Shown piece after piece: positions 1-7,565 of a stretch of 37,074 nucleotides of DNA. Within the stretch, counting starts at the first letter, position 1, and each line of letters begins with the position of its first letter. The notes beneath the pieces were generated by a model that saw only the letters and a program-made list of their open reading frames with translations, made no database searches and had not been told where the DNA came from. The DNA lies in the IMG/VR virus record IMGVR_UViG_3300047353_000569, positions 1-37,074 of that record; one strand, 5' to 3'. Origin of the DNA: a virus. A program made the translations under genes and the position numbers.

Positions 1-1098
1 CCTAAAGCACAAAAGAAGCGTGAACAAGTTCTTGCTTGGATGGACGCTTACATGGACTATGGTATGATACTTGATATTCCGGCTTGGGTAGCACGGTCTC
101 CCGAAGGTGCTAAAGCAACTGGAATTGACAATTATCAAGATGCCGTTAATGCTACACGTATTAACAATGACTACTTTATGAAACATAGAAGTGGTGCTTG
201 TAAATTCTTAAATGTATTACAAGGTGAAAATCATGCTGACGCAGAAGATTGGTATCAGCAAATGAAAGACTATTGTGATCCAGTTAAGTATCCTGGCACA
301 CACTTTAATGGTTGGAGTATGGGTGGACAGAATATGTGTGATATTCATCTTGTTCTTAAAAGACTTGTTGCACTTAGATTTGATGGACTACTTGAGAAAG
401 GCGTACATGATGTAATGCACTTCTTAGGTACAAGTAAATTAGAGTGGGCAACACTACTTACAGATATACAAAGAGCAGTACGTAAGTATCATAATCCAAA
501 CTTTATGATTACGTTTGATTGTGCAAGTCCGTTCTTAGCAACTGCTAATGGACAAATTTATTGCGAACTTGAAACATTAGATCGTAAGAAATGGGTTTAC
601 AGAATGGTGCCAAGCATTGATGATAAAGGATTAGCAACTGATACAACGCCATTCAGTCAAGCATTTGTTAGAGAAGGTAAGCATACAAGTTTTAAAGATT
701 CGCCTATTACAACAGGACTAACTGCACAAGACATTTGTAAGTATGCACAAGGTGACTTGAACAAAATAGGCAAAGAAGGAAAAACATCTTGGGATAGTTT
801 TTCATATGCGATCCAGATGGGTCATAATGTATGGAGTCATATTAATGCAGTACAAGAAGCAAATAGACAATACGACAATGGAGTCATTCCGAACATGCTT
901 GTGGAGGAACGGTTCGACAGGTTATTTTTTAGAGATGTTGTGGAGGCAATATTTGCAACAGACAGCAGAGATGAAGCGAACGCAGTAATTGAACATTATA
1001 GTAAGTTCTGGATGTCAATTATTGGAACACGTGGCGCAACAGGAAAGAAAACAGTAAACGCACAAACACAGTTTGGCAATTTATTTACAGAGGAATAA
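1..1098 (+). CDS. dpdA: DpdA-like, TGT-family 7-deazaguanine DNA transglycosylase (5' end missing)
   Basis: The frame is open from base 1, so the N-terminus lies outside the window; 365 codons remain. It resembles tRNA-guanine transglycosylase in block order: LNVLQG (near codon 71) for the substrate loop, GWSMGG (near 104) for GYAIGGLS, HFLGTS (near 140) for LMGVG, and TFDCASP (near 172) for the FDCVLPT block that carries the nucleophilic Asp in TGT. The C-terminal zinc motif (CxCxxC) of tRNA enzymes is not visible, as expected for phage DpdA. DpdA family enzymes swap guanine in DNA for a 7-deazaguanine base. FolE, QueE, a QueD-like protein and a YhhQ transporter nearby support this role. A tRNA-acting TGT relative is the alternative, but less likely. 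Confidence 0.85.
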   Translation, partial: PKAQKKREQVLAWMDAYMDYGMILDIPAWVARSPEGAKATGIDNYQDAVNATRINNDYFMKHRSGACKFLNVLQGENHADAEDWYQQMKDYCDPVKYPGTHFNGWSMGGQNMCDIHLVLKRLVALRFDGLLEKGVHDVMHFLGTSKLEWATLLTDIQRAVRKYHNPNFMITFDCASPFLATANGQIYCELETLDRKKWVYRMVPSIDDKGLATDTTPFSQAFVREGKHTSFKDSPITTGLTAQDICKYAQGDLNKIGKEGKTSWDSFSYAIQMGHNVWSHINAVQEANRQYDNGVIPNMLVEERFDRLFFRDVVEAIFATDSRDEANAVIEHYSKFWMSIIGTRGATGKKTVNAQTQFGNLFTEE

Positions 1099-1099
1099 T

Positions 1100-1606
1100 A
1101 TGGAAAGACAATATGCAGATGGCGTAAAAGATGATGTAATCTACTTTACAGGTTATGAAGTTGAAAAAACTCCTGCTGAAGGTATGGACACATTGTTTGT
1201 TACAGGTTGTCAACCATTAGAAGATGTATTAGCACAAGCAAAGAAACACGTAGTAGATCATATTTACTTAGGTGCTAATCATAGTTTTGTTCCTAAAGAA
1301 AGTTGGGACGATCTTGTGTTTGGATTGCTTGACAAGAAATATCTTGTAACACTTGACTATGATGCAAAGTATCATGACTGGGTACTTGAAACAGGTTACA
1401 ATGAAAGACATAATTTTATTAGTATGATTAGTGTTAAACTACCATACGTAAAACAACTTAACTACAATGCTTGTATTAAGATTGACGATGCTGATTTTGA
1501 TCATTCTAATCCAGGTGTATGGGTACATCAAGTTCACCCGTTACTACAATGGGATAAATTTACAGATTGGTCAAAGTACGGCGACGATAGCCCCTCGGAG
1601 GACTAA
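1100..1606 (+). CDS. Conserved phage protein of unknown function
   Basis: A 168-residue protein I cannot assign. The start is ATG 1100, one base after the dpdA stop, with GAGGAA upstream; an in-frame start at 1073 would overlap dpdA without a better ribosome site. It has no signal peptide or membrane segment. It is rich in Asp, His and Tyr, with a hydrophobic strand pattern near residues 60-70 (DHIYLGANH), an acidic IKIDDADFD stretch near 130, and an HQVHPLLQW tail. It sits tightly between dpdA and the aminotransferase, so co-transcription and a role beside base modification are plausible, but that is context only. Confidence 0.75.
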   Translation: MERQYADGVKDDVIYFTGYEVEKTPAEGMDTLFVTGCQPLEDVLAQAKKHVVDHIYLGANHSFVPKESWDDLVFGLLDKKYLVTLDYDAKYHDWVLETGYNERHNFISMISVKLPYVKQLNYNACIKIDDADFDHSNPGVWVHQVHPLLQWDKFTDWSKYGDDSPSED

Positions 1607-2839
1607 ATGAAACTACTGCATAGTTTTTGCGATCCAACTGACACAATGCCTACTGTTACGAGTTTTAACGGAAGGTTTATTGATTCGGAAGGAAAGAACT
1701 ACTATGACATTAGTGCAGGTAAAGGTTGCAACGTATTAGGCTTTAACAACGAATACATACAATATCATATTTCTCATGCACATAGAGTTTGGCCAAGCAA
1801 CGATTGGAATGCTAAACCTGAGATATGGACAAAGTTAGAAGATATATTACAAAAGAAACTTCCAGATTATTTTGCATTCATTCCAGCACATAGCGGAAGT
1901 GATGCAACAGACAATGCACTAAAGTTTTGTTTCCAATACTACAACAATAAAAAGAAAAACAAAGTACTTGTACGTAAAGGAAGTTTCCATAGCGGAAGTT
2001 TAAGTGGTTGGGCAATGAGTGATTACAGAGGTTGGAGTACACACCTTCCTGATGTAGAGTATGTAGACTTTTATGATGATGACTTTACAACTGTATTAGA
2101 AAAACACCAAGGAAACATTTGTGCCGTATTGTGTGATACTGTAAGTTGGTTTAACGGTGTTAGTGAAATGTCCGATGAACTTATTAAGAAAATTAAACAA
2201 GGTAAATTCAAATACGATTATAAAATTATTGCTGACGAAATATTTACAGGTATGTATAGATTTGGTAGTTTCGCACATAGCATGGAACGTAATTTACAAC
2301 CTGACATTGCTTGTTTTGGTAAAGCACTTGCAGGTGGATTTAGTTCTTTTGCAATCACTTGCCTTTCAAAAGAGATGTATGATAAGATTTCAAAGCCAAC
2401 AGACACAGGTTGGGCATTGCCTATAGCAGTTGGTAACTCACGTAGCCAAGATCCTGTAGGAGCAACTGCGGTAGTGGCCGCACTTGAATACTGTGATAAA
2501 AATAAATTGATGTTTAACGTAACAAATCAAGTTACAAAATTTTTGGTACAACTTGCAGAGATACTTGAACAGGTAGAAACTTTTGATGTATCATATAAAA
2601 ACAGTTTCTTAAATTGTAAAATGGACAAAGGTAGAGACGTAAAGACACTAAACGAAATTCGAGCATTCCTAAATAACTGCGGTATTTGGCAATACTCGAC
2701 AACTACAATTAAATTTTGTAGTTTTTATGAAACTAAGAAAGTCGAAACAGATTATATTTTGAACGTATTCGATGACTTGGTAACCAAAATAAATCAAGAA
2801 AAACCATTGACAAATGAGGCGAAAGGCTTTATAATATGA
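1607..2839 (+). CDS. Class-III PLP-dependent aminotransferase (GSA-aminomutase-like)
   Basis: A 410-residue protein close to the family's usual 400-450. Class-III signatures are in order: SGSDATDNALK (96-106) for the PLP-phosphate region, FHSGSLSGW (127-135) for the HGxxxG block, ADEIFTGMYRFG (209-220) with Asp210 for the pyridine nitrogen, and FGKALAGGF (237-245) with Lys239 as the likely Schiff-base lysine. Family members move amino groups between amino acids or amines and oxo acids, or act as glutamate-1-semialdehyde aminomutase. Its start directly abuts the previous stop, with CGGAGG just upstream. Its place beside dpdA suggests it may build an amine or aminosugar-type decoration. That is inference; a metabolic role is also possible. 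Confidence 0.85.
   Translation: MKLLHSFCDPTDTMPTVTSFNGRFIDSEGKNYYDISAGKGCNVLGFNNEYIQYHISHAHRVWPSNDWNAKPEIWTKLEDILQKKLPDYFAFIPAHSGSDATDNALKFCFQYYNNKKKNKVLVRKGSFHSGSLSGWAMSDYRGWSTHLPDVEYVDFYDDDFTTVLEKHQGNICAVLCDTVSWFNGVSEMSDELIKKIKQGKFKYDYKIIADEIFTGMYRFGSFAHSMERNLQPDIACFGKALAGGFSSFAITCLSKEMYDKISKPTDTGWALPIAVGNSRSQDPVGATAVVAALEYCDKNKLMFNVTNQVTKFLVQLAEILEQVETFDVSYKNSFLNCKMDKGRDVKTLNEIRAFLNNCGIWQYSTTTIKFCSFYETKKVETDYILNVFDDLVTKINQEKPLTNEAKGFII
2807..2835 (+). promoter_or_regulatory. Consensus sigma70-type promoter inside the aminotransferase 3' end
   Basis: TTGACA at 2807-2812 and TATAAT at 2830-2835 are separated by exactly 17 bp, a perfect match to the bacterial housekeeping consensus. The -10 box abuts the ATG at 2836, so transcription would begin near 2842, inside the next annotated reading frame. 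Transcripts from here could use ATG 2896, which has AAGG at 2884-2887. Confidence 0.7.
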
Positions 2840-3276
2840 GTATGACAGATCAGTTAATTAAAGAACAATCAGATAAAGACAACAAGGCAAGAATTATGAA
2901 TACAGCAAAACGAATGATTTGGGTAACTTTCCGTAAGGAAGGTATTCACAAGTATCCGGCGGCATTAGATGATCCAGCACTTGCAACAGGTGATGAGTAT
3001 GATGTTAGTTTCTTAGGATATCCACACAGACACATCTTTCATTTTAAGGTAGCAATCACAGTTACACACAATGATAGAGATATCGAGTTTATACAATTTA
3101 AAAGATGGTTAGAAAAACTTTATGAGGAGAAAACATTAGAGTTAGATTATAAGAGTTGTGAAATGATGGCAGATGATCTTTACAAAGAGATCAATGCTAA
3201 ACACCCAGGCCGTGAAGTCCATATTGACGTAAGTGAAGATGGAGAAAACGGTGCCCATATTGAGTATGCAAGATAG
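2836..3276 (+). CDS. QueD/PTPS-like T-fold protein
   Basis: A 146-residue protein that follows the layout of 6-carboxytetrahydropterin synthase (QueD), which turns dihydroneopterin triphosphate into CPH4 on the way to preQ0. His38 (GIHKYPAA) and the HRH pair His64/His66 (YPHRHIFHFKV) fit the three zinc-binding histidines; LDYKSCEMMADDLY (103-116) fits the LDHxxLN helix; the HIEY tail holds a Glu that could bind the pterin. The catalytic Cys four residues before the HxH of E. coli QueD is not present (Leu60). ATG 2836 overlaps the previous stop as ATGA. ATG 2896 has its own ribosome site and would give a 126-residue protein that still starts well before His38. Confidence 0.65.
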   Translation: MSMTDQLIKEQSDKDNKARIMNTAKRMIWVTFRKEGIHKYPAALDDPALATGDEYDVSFLGYPHRHIFHFKVAITVTHNDRDIEFIQFKRWLEKLYEEKTLELDYKSCEMMADDLYKEINAKHPGREVHIDVSEDGENGAHIEYAR

Positions 3277-3288
3277 AGGAAAAATGCG

Positions 3289-3522
3289 ATGTCACTCAAA
3301 TTTAATCGTGAAGCCTATGAGCAGGTGTTCACTGATCTCGAGAAATTCAAGGACTTTTGTTCAAAGACTTCTTGGGTAACGGGTTACGGACGTTCTTATC
3401 GCTTTGACGAACGTGATCTTTATAACAACAAAAGCGAGGCTTGGAGAACATACGTTTTGTTCACTCAAGGCAAGAAGCCTAAGTACAAGCCAAATAAAAA
3501 GAAGATGTATAGGAGGACTTAA
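3289..3522 (+). CDS. Small conserved phage protein, unknown function
   Basis: A 77-residue basic protein with AGAGGAAAA upstream of ATG 3289. No known motif is visible. The middle is aromatic and charged (GYGRSYRFDERD, residues 33-44), and the last 20 residues are rich in Lys, Arg and Tyr, which would suit nucleic-acid or polyanion binding. It lies between the T-fold gene and the transporter and ends one base before the transporter start, so it is probably in the same transcript. Confidence 0.7.
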   Translation: MSLKFNREAYEQVFTDLEKFKDFCSKTSWVTGYGRSYRFDERDLYNNKSEAWRTYVLFTQGKKPKYKPNKKKMYRRT

Positions 3523-4125
3523 ATGTTCAAAGACGTAGATAAAAGTATGCTGATGAAATTAGTGGCACTTCACGTTATCGTGATCACTGTTTCAAATGCG
3601 TTGGTGGCAATCCCTGTAGAAATTGCAGGTGTGAAACTAACGTGGGCGGCATTTACTTTCCCATTAGTTGTAATAGCAACGGACTTGACTGTTAGACTAC
3701 TTGGAAAAAATATTGCAAGATCAACAATCGCGGCGGCGTATCCATTGGCAATCATTGGATCCATTGCAGTTGTACTTGCAGAAGGAGCACCACAATCAGT
3801 AGCAATGCGTATTGGTTTTGCTTCGGCAACGGCTTATGCTATTGGTACAATGCTTGATGTATATGTATTCCAATACATTAGAGAAGCGTTTACAAAGAAT
3901 TGGTGGTTAGCACCTGCGGTATCTACTATCGCGGCGAACATCATTGACACGTATACGTTCTTTGCTGTCGCATTTAATAACTCGGCAGATGAATACATGG
4001 CGGCTAACTGGGTTGAGATTGCAGGATCACAAACTGTACTCAAAATTGCAGTAGGCTTAATTGTATTCCTACCAGCATACGGACTATTGTTGAAACAACT
4101 TCAAAAGAAGTATGCACTAAAATAA
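3523..4125 (+). CDS. yhhQ: YhhQ-family queuosine precursor transporter
   Basis: A 200-residue inner-membrane protein of the YhhQ/DUF165 family, which imports preQ0 or preQ1. About six hydrophobic segments can be drawn (near 8-28, 33-52, 68-86, 94-115, 126-148 and 168-190). Family-like features are the FPLVVIATDLTVRLLGKN stretch (46-63) and the polar, acidic NIIDTYTFFAVAFN segment (139-152) inside a membrane helix. It starts directly after the previous stop with a strong AGGAGG. In a phage that also carries dpdA it could raise the supply of 7-deazaguanine precursor taken from outside the cell or salvaged, complementing synthesis through FolE and QueE. Confidence 0.88.
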   Translation: MFKDVDKSMLMKLVALHVIVITVSNALVAIPVEIAGVKLTWAAFTFPLVVIATDLTVRLLGKNIARSTIAAAYPLAIIGSIAVVLAEGAPQSVAMRIGFASATAYAIGTMLDVYVFQYIREAFTKNWWLAPAVSTIAANIIDTYTFFAVAFNNSADEYMAANWVEIAGSQTVLKIAVGLIVFLPAYGLLLKQLQKKYALK

Positions 4126-4135
4126 GGAGACACTA

Positions 4136-5191
4136 ATGACAATTTACATCGTAGACATTGAAGCAGTTGATACACGTTACACAAAGCAGTGGAAGGAACA
4201 TCTTCCAAAGCAAATGAAACGTGCAACTAATTCTGAGGTAGTTGTTATTAGTGGCGGAGAAGTGCCTCAGGCTACAACGCCTGGGGCATTCCTTAACTTT
4301 GCAGGGACTAACAATTATAAGTCTCAGCAAATGTTAGAAATTAGCAGACTATTTGCTAATGGTGAAATTAAAGATGGCGACTACTTCCTATACACAGATG
4401 CTTGGAATCCAACTGTAATACAATTAAAGTATATGGCTGAATTACTTGGTGTTAAGATTAAGGTAGGTGGTATGTGGCACGCCGGCAGTTATGATCCACA
4501 AGACTTCTTAGGAAGATTAATTGGTGATGCTGATTGGTGTAGAAGTGCAGAACGTAGTATGTATGAATGCTATGATAATAATTTTTTTGCAACAGAGTTT
4601 CATAAACAACTGTATATACAAAGTTTTCCAACATTATTAACAAAGTCAAACATAGTAGGTTGGCCTATGGAGTACTTGGCAAATAGTTTTGCACAGTACA
4701 AAGGCATGACAAAGAAAAACATGATTTTGTTTCCGCATAGAATTGCTCCAGAGAAGCAAGTTGATATATTTAGAGATTTAAAAGAAAGCATGACACAATA
4801 CGAATTTGTTATTTGTCAAGAACGTGAACTTACTAAAAATGAATATCATAATTTATTAGGTGAAGCAAAGGTTGTGTTTAGTGCTAACTTACAAGAAACA
4901 TTAGGTATTAGTTGGTATGAAGGTGCTCTTGTAGATGCATTGCCAATGATGCCAGATAGATTAAGTTACAGTGAAATGGCATTGCCAGAGTTTTTATATC
5001 CAAGTGAATGGACACAAGACTTAGATAGTTACAAAAAACATAAACAAAAAGTAATGAATCTTATTACAGATTATGTTGAGAACTATGACAAGTACTTGCT
5101 AAAAGTACAACAACAAGTTAATAAACTGAAAGGCGAGTTCTTTTCAGGAAAAGCATTATATAAAACTATTGGAGATAATGATGGACGATGA
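4136..5191 (+). CDS. GT-B-fold glycosyltransferase-like protein
   Basis: A 351-residue protein that looks like a GT4-type, two-domain glycosyltransferase. The second half carries ILFPHRIAPEKQVDIF (near 200-215), which fits the nucleotide-sugar site block 'GR...EKG', and then SANLQETLGISWYEGAL (near 247-263), which fits the E-x7-E motif that contacts the donor. The N-terminal half has DGDYFLYTDAWNP (near 83-95). AAGGAG precedes ATG 4136. Sugar donor and acceptor cannot be told. Its position among 7-deazaguanine genes makes DNA-base glycosylation possible, but a surface-polymer target is equally open. Confidence 0.7.
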   Translation: MTIYIVDIEAVDTRYTKQWKEHLPKQMKRATNSEVVVISGGEVPQATTPGAFLNFAGTNNYKSQQMLEISRLFANGEIKDGDYFLYTDAWNPTVIQLKYMAELLGVKIKVGGMWHAGSYDPQDFLGRLIGDADWCRSAERSMYECYDNNFFATEFHKQLYIQSFPTLLTKSNIVGWPMEYLANSFAQYKGMTKKNMILFPHRIAPEKQVDIFRDLKESMTQYEFVICQERELTKNEYHNLLGEAKVVFSANLQETLGISWYEGALVDALPMMPDRLSYSEMALPEFLYPSEWTQDLDSYKKHKQKVMNLITDYVENYDKYLLKVQQQVNKLKGEFFSGKALYKTIGDNDGR

Positions 5192-5480
5192 TAGCACTGA
5201 TTATACACTTACATACAGTGGTGAAACAGTTGGCGGCATAGTGAGTGAAACACCAACATACACATTTGACATTTCAGACTTAGATGGTCAAGACGGTACT
5301 ACTCCATTAACAATTAACACTGACTTTGCAGGCACATCATACAAAGAAGAAACATGGCCAAGCGAATACAAAGTACAAGAAATGATTAAACAATATCCTG
5401 CTTTAAAAATACAATATGAAAAATTTTTAGAAGTATACAATTTAGTGAAAGACGATTATAAAGATGAACTTCCTTTCTAA
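5181..5480 (+). CDS. Conserved phage protein, unknown function
   Basis: A 99-residue acidic protein. I chose ATG 5181 because GGAG at 5171-5174 sits at good distance; TTG 5169 and ATG 5178 are in frame but badly placed. It overlaps the glycosyltransferase end by 11 bases. The N-terminal 50 residues are rich in Asp, Thr and Ser and probably disordered. The C-terminal part (WPSEYKVQEMIKQYPALKIQ and onward) is a charged helix that I recall from small conserved proteins of marine T4-type phages. No function is assigned. Confidence 0.7.
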   Translation: MDDDSTDYTLTYSGETVGGIVSETPTYTFDISDLDGQDGTTPLTINTDFAGTSYKEETWPSEYKVQEMIKQYPALKIQYEKFLEVYNLVKDDYKDELPF

Positions 5481-5982
5481 AATAATGGACATGCTCGGAA
5501 GACGCCGAGTTATTACAGATAGAACAGGCAAGATACCATATCTTGTTCGTTACTACTTGTTTCTAAAAGATAGAAAGAAGTTTCCTTTCAATATTACATT
5601 GCATAAGGTTCTTGTAAGTGATGAACCTACATTGCATGATCATCCTTGGAATTGGGGAGCATTTATTATTAAAGGTGGATATTGGGAACACATTCCAATA
5701 CATTCACAGGAAGGTGCTGTCGTTGGTTCAACAAAAGTATGGCGTGGACCTGGTAGTTTCCGTTTTAGAAAAGCAGATGACTTACATTGGTTAGAACTTG
5801 CTAAAGACGAAGATGGAAATGAAATACCTTGTTGGAGTATTTTTTATATGGGACGTAAAGAAAAGGAATGGGGATTTGTACGTTTCGTATATGGTAACTC
5901 AGGTAATGAATGGGCCAATGCAGGTTACAGATGGGTTCATAATGAAGAATACTTGAACGAACGGGAGAATAACATTGGATAG
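5464..5982 (+). CDS. Cupin-like metal-binding protein
   Basis: A 172-residue protein with a cupin-type core. The sequence LHDHPWNWGAFIIKGGYWEH (57-76) gives His58, His60 and His76 in the spacing of a cupin metal site, and GPGSFRFRKADDLHWLEL (near 97-114) supplies a second block with a further His. Cupins include dioxygenases, isomerases and sugar epimerases, so the reaction is open. ATG 5464 overlaps the previous gene by 17 bases and has only a weak ribosome site; ATG 5485 is an alternative. It is followed by a 2OG oxygenase in overlapping frame, which suggests linked expression. Confidence 0.7.
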   Translation: MNFLSKIMDMLGRRRVITDRTGKIPYLVRYYLFLKDRKKFPFNITLHKVLVSDEPTLHDHPWNWGAFIIKGGYWEHIPIHSQEGAVVGSTKVWRGPGSFRFRKADDLHWLELAKDEDGNEIPCWSIFYMGRKEKEWGFVRFVYGNSGNEWANAGYRWVHNEEYLNERENNIG

Positions 5983-6607
5983 AACATCTTACTTTGGCGG
6001 ACTTATAATAACATACGATAACGTGTTTACACCTAATACTATAGGTGCTCTTGAAAAGAATATTCAAGATGTTCCGTTTAAGTGGGGTACGAGAGACAAT
6101 CCAGATCAACCACCTACAGGATTACAATGCTTTGACTTTGAGCCTACTCATTCATGGCAAACTTTATGGAACGTAGTTAATGAAAAACTAAAAGACCTTG
6201 AAGGATTAGAATACCGTAGAAGTAACTTAAACTTTTTTGCAACAGGCGAAGATGCATACTATCACAAAGATGATTGTGATTGGACATTGCTTTATTACTG
6301 CAATACATCATGGAAGCCTGATGATAAAGGAGAAACAAAGTTCTATATTACTAAAGATGATCTTGATGGATATAAACTTCAAGATATACAAGGAAACACA
6401 GATCCATTGGTGTTAAGTATCGCACCAATACCAGGCAGGTTCTGTTTCTTTAAGAGTAGCATTAATCATAGTGCTACAGGATTTAGAAACACTGCAAGAT
6501 TTGTTCCTGCACTTAAATTTGTTGAGGCAGGTAAAGGCAACGGTACTGGAATAATTGTTCAACAAGGTAATCAAGACGTATTACAAATTAGGAGAAACTA
6601 TGGTTAA
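5975..6607 (+). CDS. 2OG-Fe(II) oxygenase (prolyl-4-hydroxylase-like)
   Basis: A 210-residue protein with the double-stranded beta-helix iron site. His97 and Asp99 (YYHKDD) form the HxD pair, His165 (SINHSATGF) is the distal His, and Arg175 (NTARFVPALKF) is placed to bind 2-oxoglutarate. Family members hydroxylate protein side chains, nucleobases or small molecules. The start is TTG 5975 with GGAG at 5964-5967, overlapping the cupin end by 8 bases; no ATG fits nearby. Being in the base-modification block, it could oxidise a modified base, but nothing in the sequence fixes the substrate. Confidence 0.78.
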   Translation: MDRTSYFGGLIITYDNVFTPNTIGALEKNIQDVPFKWGTRDNPDQPPTGLQCFDFEPTHSWQTLWNVVNEKLKDLEGLEYRRSNLNFFATGEDAYYHKDDCDWTLLYYCNTSWKPDDKGETKFYITKDDLDGYKLQDIQGNTDPLVLSIAPIPGRFCFFKSSINHSATGFRNTARFVPALKFVEAGKGNGTGIIVQQGNQDVLQIRRNYG

Positions 6608-7172
6608 GAAGCATTATTATACTTGGACTGACGTAGAAAATATGTGTCAAAGTATTATAAATCAGATGTACAAGGACGATTGGCGTCCTGACTATATTGT
6701 AGGCATTACACGAGGTGGTAATGTTCCTGCAACTATTATTAGTAACATGACAGGAATACGTTGCGAAGCACTTAAGGTAAGTTTACGTGATGGAGAGAAA
6801 GGTGGCTATAATGATAGTGCCGCCTGGATGGCCAGTGATGCATTTGGTTACAATGAAGATACCACAGGTACAACAACTAAGGTTGCAGGTTCAAGATGGG
6901 ATCCAAGTTTAAGAAAGAAGATACTTATTGTAGATGACATCAACGATACTGGTGCTACATTTAATTGGATTAAGAATGATTGGCAAAGTGGTTGTTTGCC
7001 ACAAGAAGATGTTGCCTGGAATGCGGTATGGGGAAACAGTGTAAAATTTGCTACACTTACAGAAAATTTAGCCAGCAACTTTAGCCAGGTGAGTTATAGT
7101 TGTCATGAAGTTAACAAAGCCGAGGAAGACGTCTGGTTGGTTTATCCTTGGGAAAACGTAGGAGTATATTAA
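6600..7172 (+). CDS. Phosphoribosyltransferase (type I PRTase fold)
   Basis: A 190-residue protein. The PRPP-binding motif ILIVDDINDTGAT (108-120) is intact, and YIVGITRGGNVPA (32-44) gives the conserved N-terminal loop. This resembles xanthine/guanine phosphoribosyltransferases, which join a free purine base to PRPP to give a nucleotide. ATG 6600 is preceded by AGGAGAA and overlaps the oxygenase by 8 bases; a longer in-frame start at 6555 lacks a ribosome site. In a phage making 7-deazaguanine, a PRTase could salvage normal purines or, more speculatively, act on a deazapurine base. Confidence 0.82.
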   Translation: MVKKHYYTWTDVENMCQSIINQMYKDDWRPDYIVGITRGGNVPATIISNMTGIRCEALKVSLRDGEKGGYNDSAAWMASDAFGYNEDTTGTTTKVAGSRWDPSLRKKILIVDDINDTGATFNWIKNDWQSGCLPQEDVAWNAVWGNSVKFATLTENLASNFSQVSYSCHEVNKAEEDVWLVYPWENVGVY

Positions 7173-7565
7173 ATGCAATTTAACGAAACACCATGGAAAG
7201 ATGTTTTACTTGATGCTAAAGGTTTTACAGTTTTTAAAGACAAGTATCCAGTAACAGAAGGACATCTTCTTTTTGTACCGAAAGAGCAGTCTTGGCAAGA
7301 TATTGTTAAGTGTTGGGAAGCGGCATATAAATGGGGTTACGATTGGGTTGAACGTGGCTACTGTGATGCTTTTAATGTAGGACAGAACGTTGGAGAAGAA
7401 GCAGGACAAACTGTTATGTATCCACACGTACATTTAATTCCAAGACGCAAAGGCGACATGTCTGATCCTAAAGGCGGTGTACGTGGAGTTATTCCTAATA
7501 TGCAAAAGTATACAATTTCAAATCCTAAACAACCAGATTTATTTCTTGAAGGAGATTGCGTATAA
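7173..7565 (+). CDS. HIT-family nucleotide hydrolase/transferase-like protein
   Basis: A 130-residue protein of HIT size. EGHLLFVPKEQ (29-39) fits the substrate strand, NVGQNVGEEAGQT (68-80) fits the N-x-G-x3-G-Q block, and YPHVHLIPRRKGD (83-95) is the triad region. The usual HxHxH reads Y83-P-H85-V-H87, so the first His is Tyr, while the central catalytic His (85) and the last His (87) remain. HIT proteins hydrolyse dinucleoside polyphosphates or nucleoside phosphoramidates. The start directly follows the PRTase stop. Confidence 0.8.
   Translation: MQFNETPWKDVLLDAKGFTVFKDKYPVTEGHLLFVPKEQSWQDIVKCWEAAYKWGYDWVERGYCDAFNVGQNVGEEAGQTVMYPHVHLIPRRKGDMSDPKGGVRGVIPNMQKYTISNPKQPDLFLEGDCV

Noticed and set aside
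1100-1606. QueC or another named deazaguanine enzyme
   Set aside because: There is no SGGxDS ATP-loop or Cys zinc motif, so QueC is excluded and no other name is supported.
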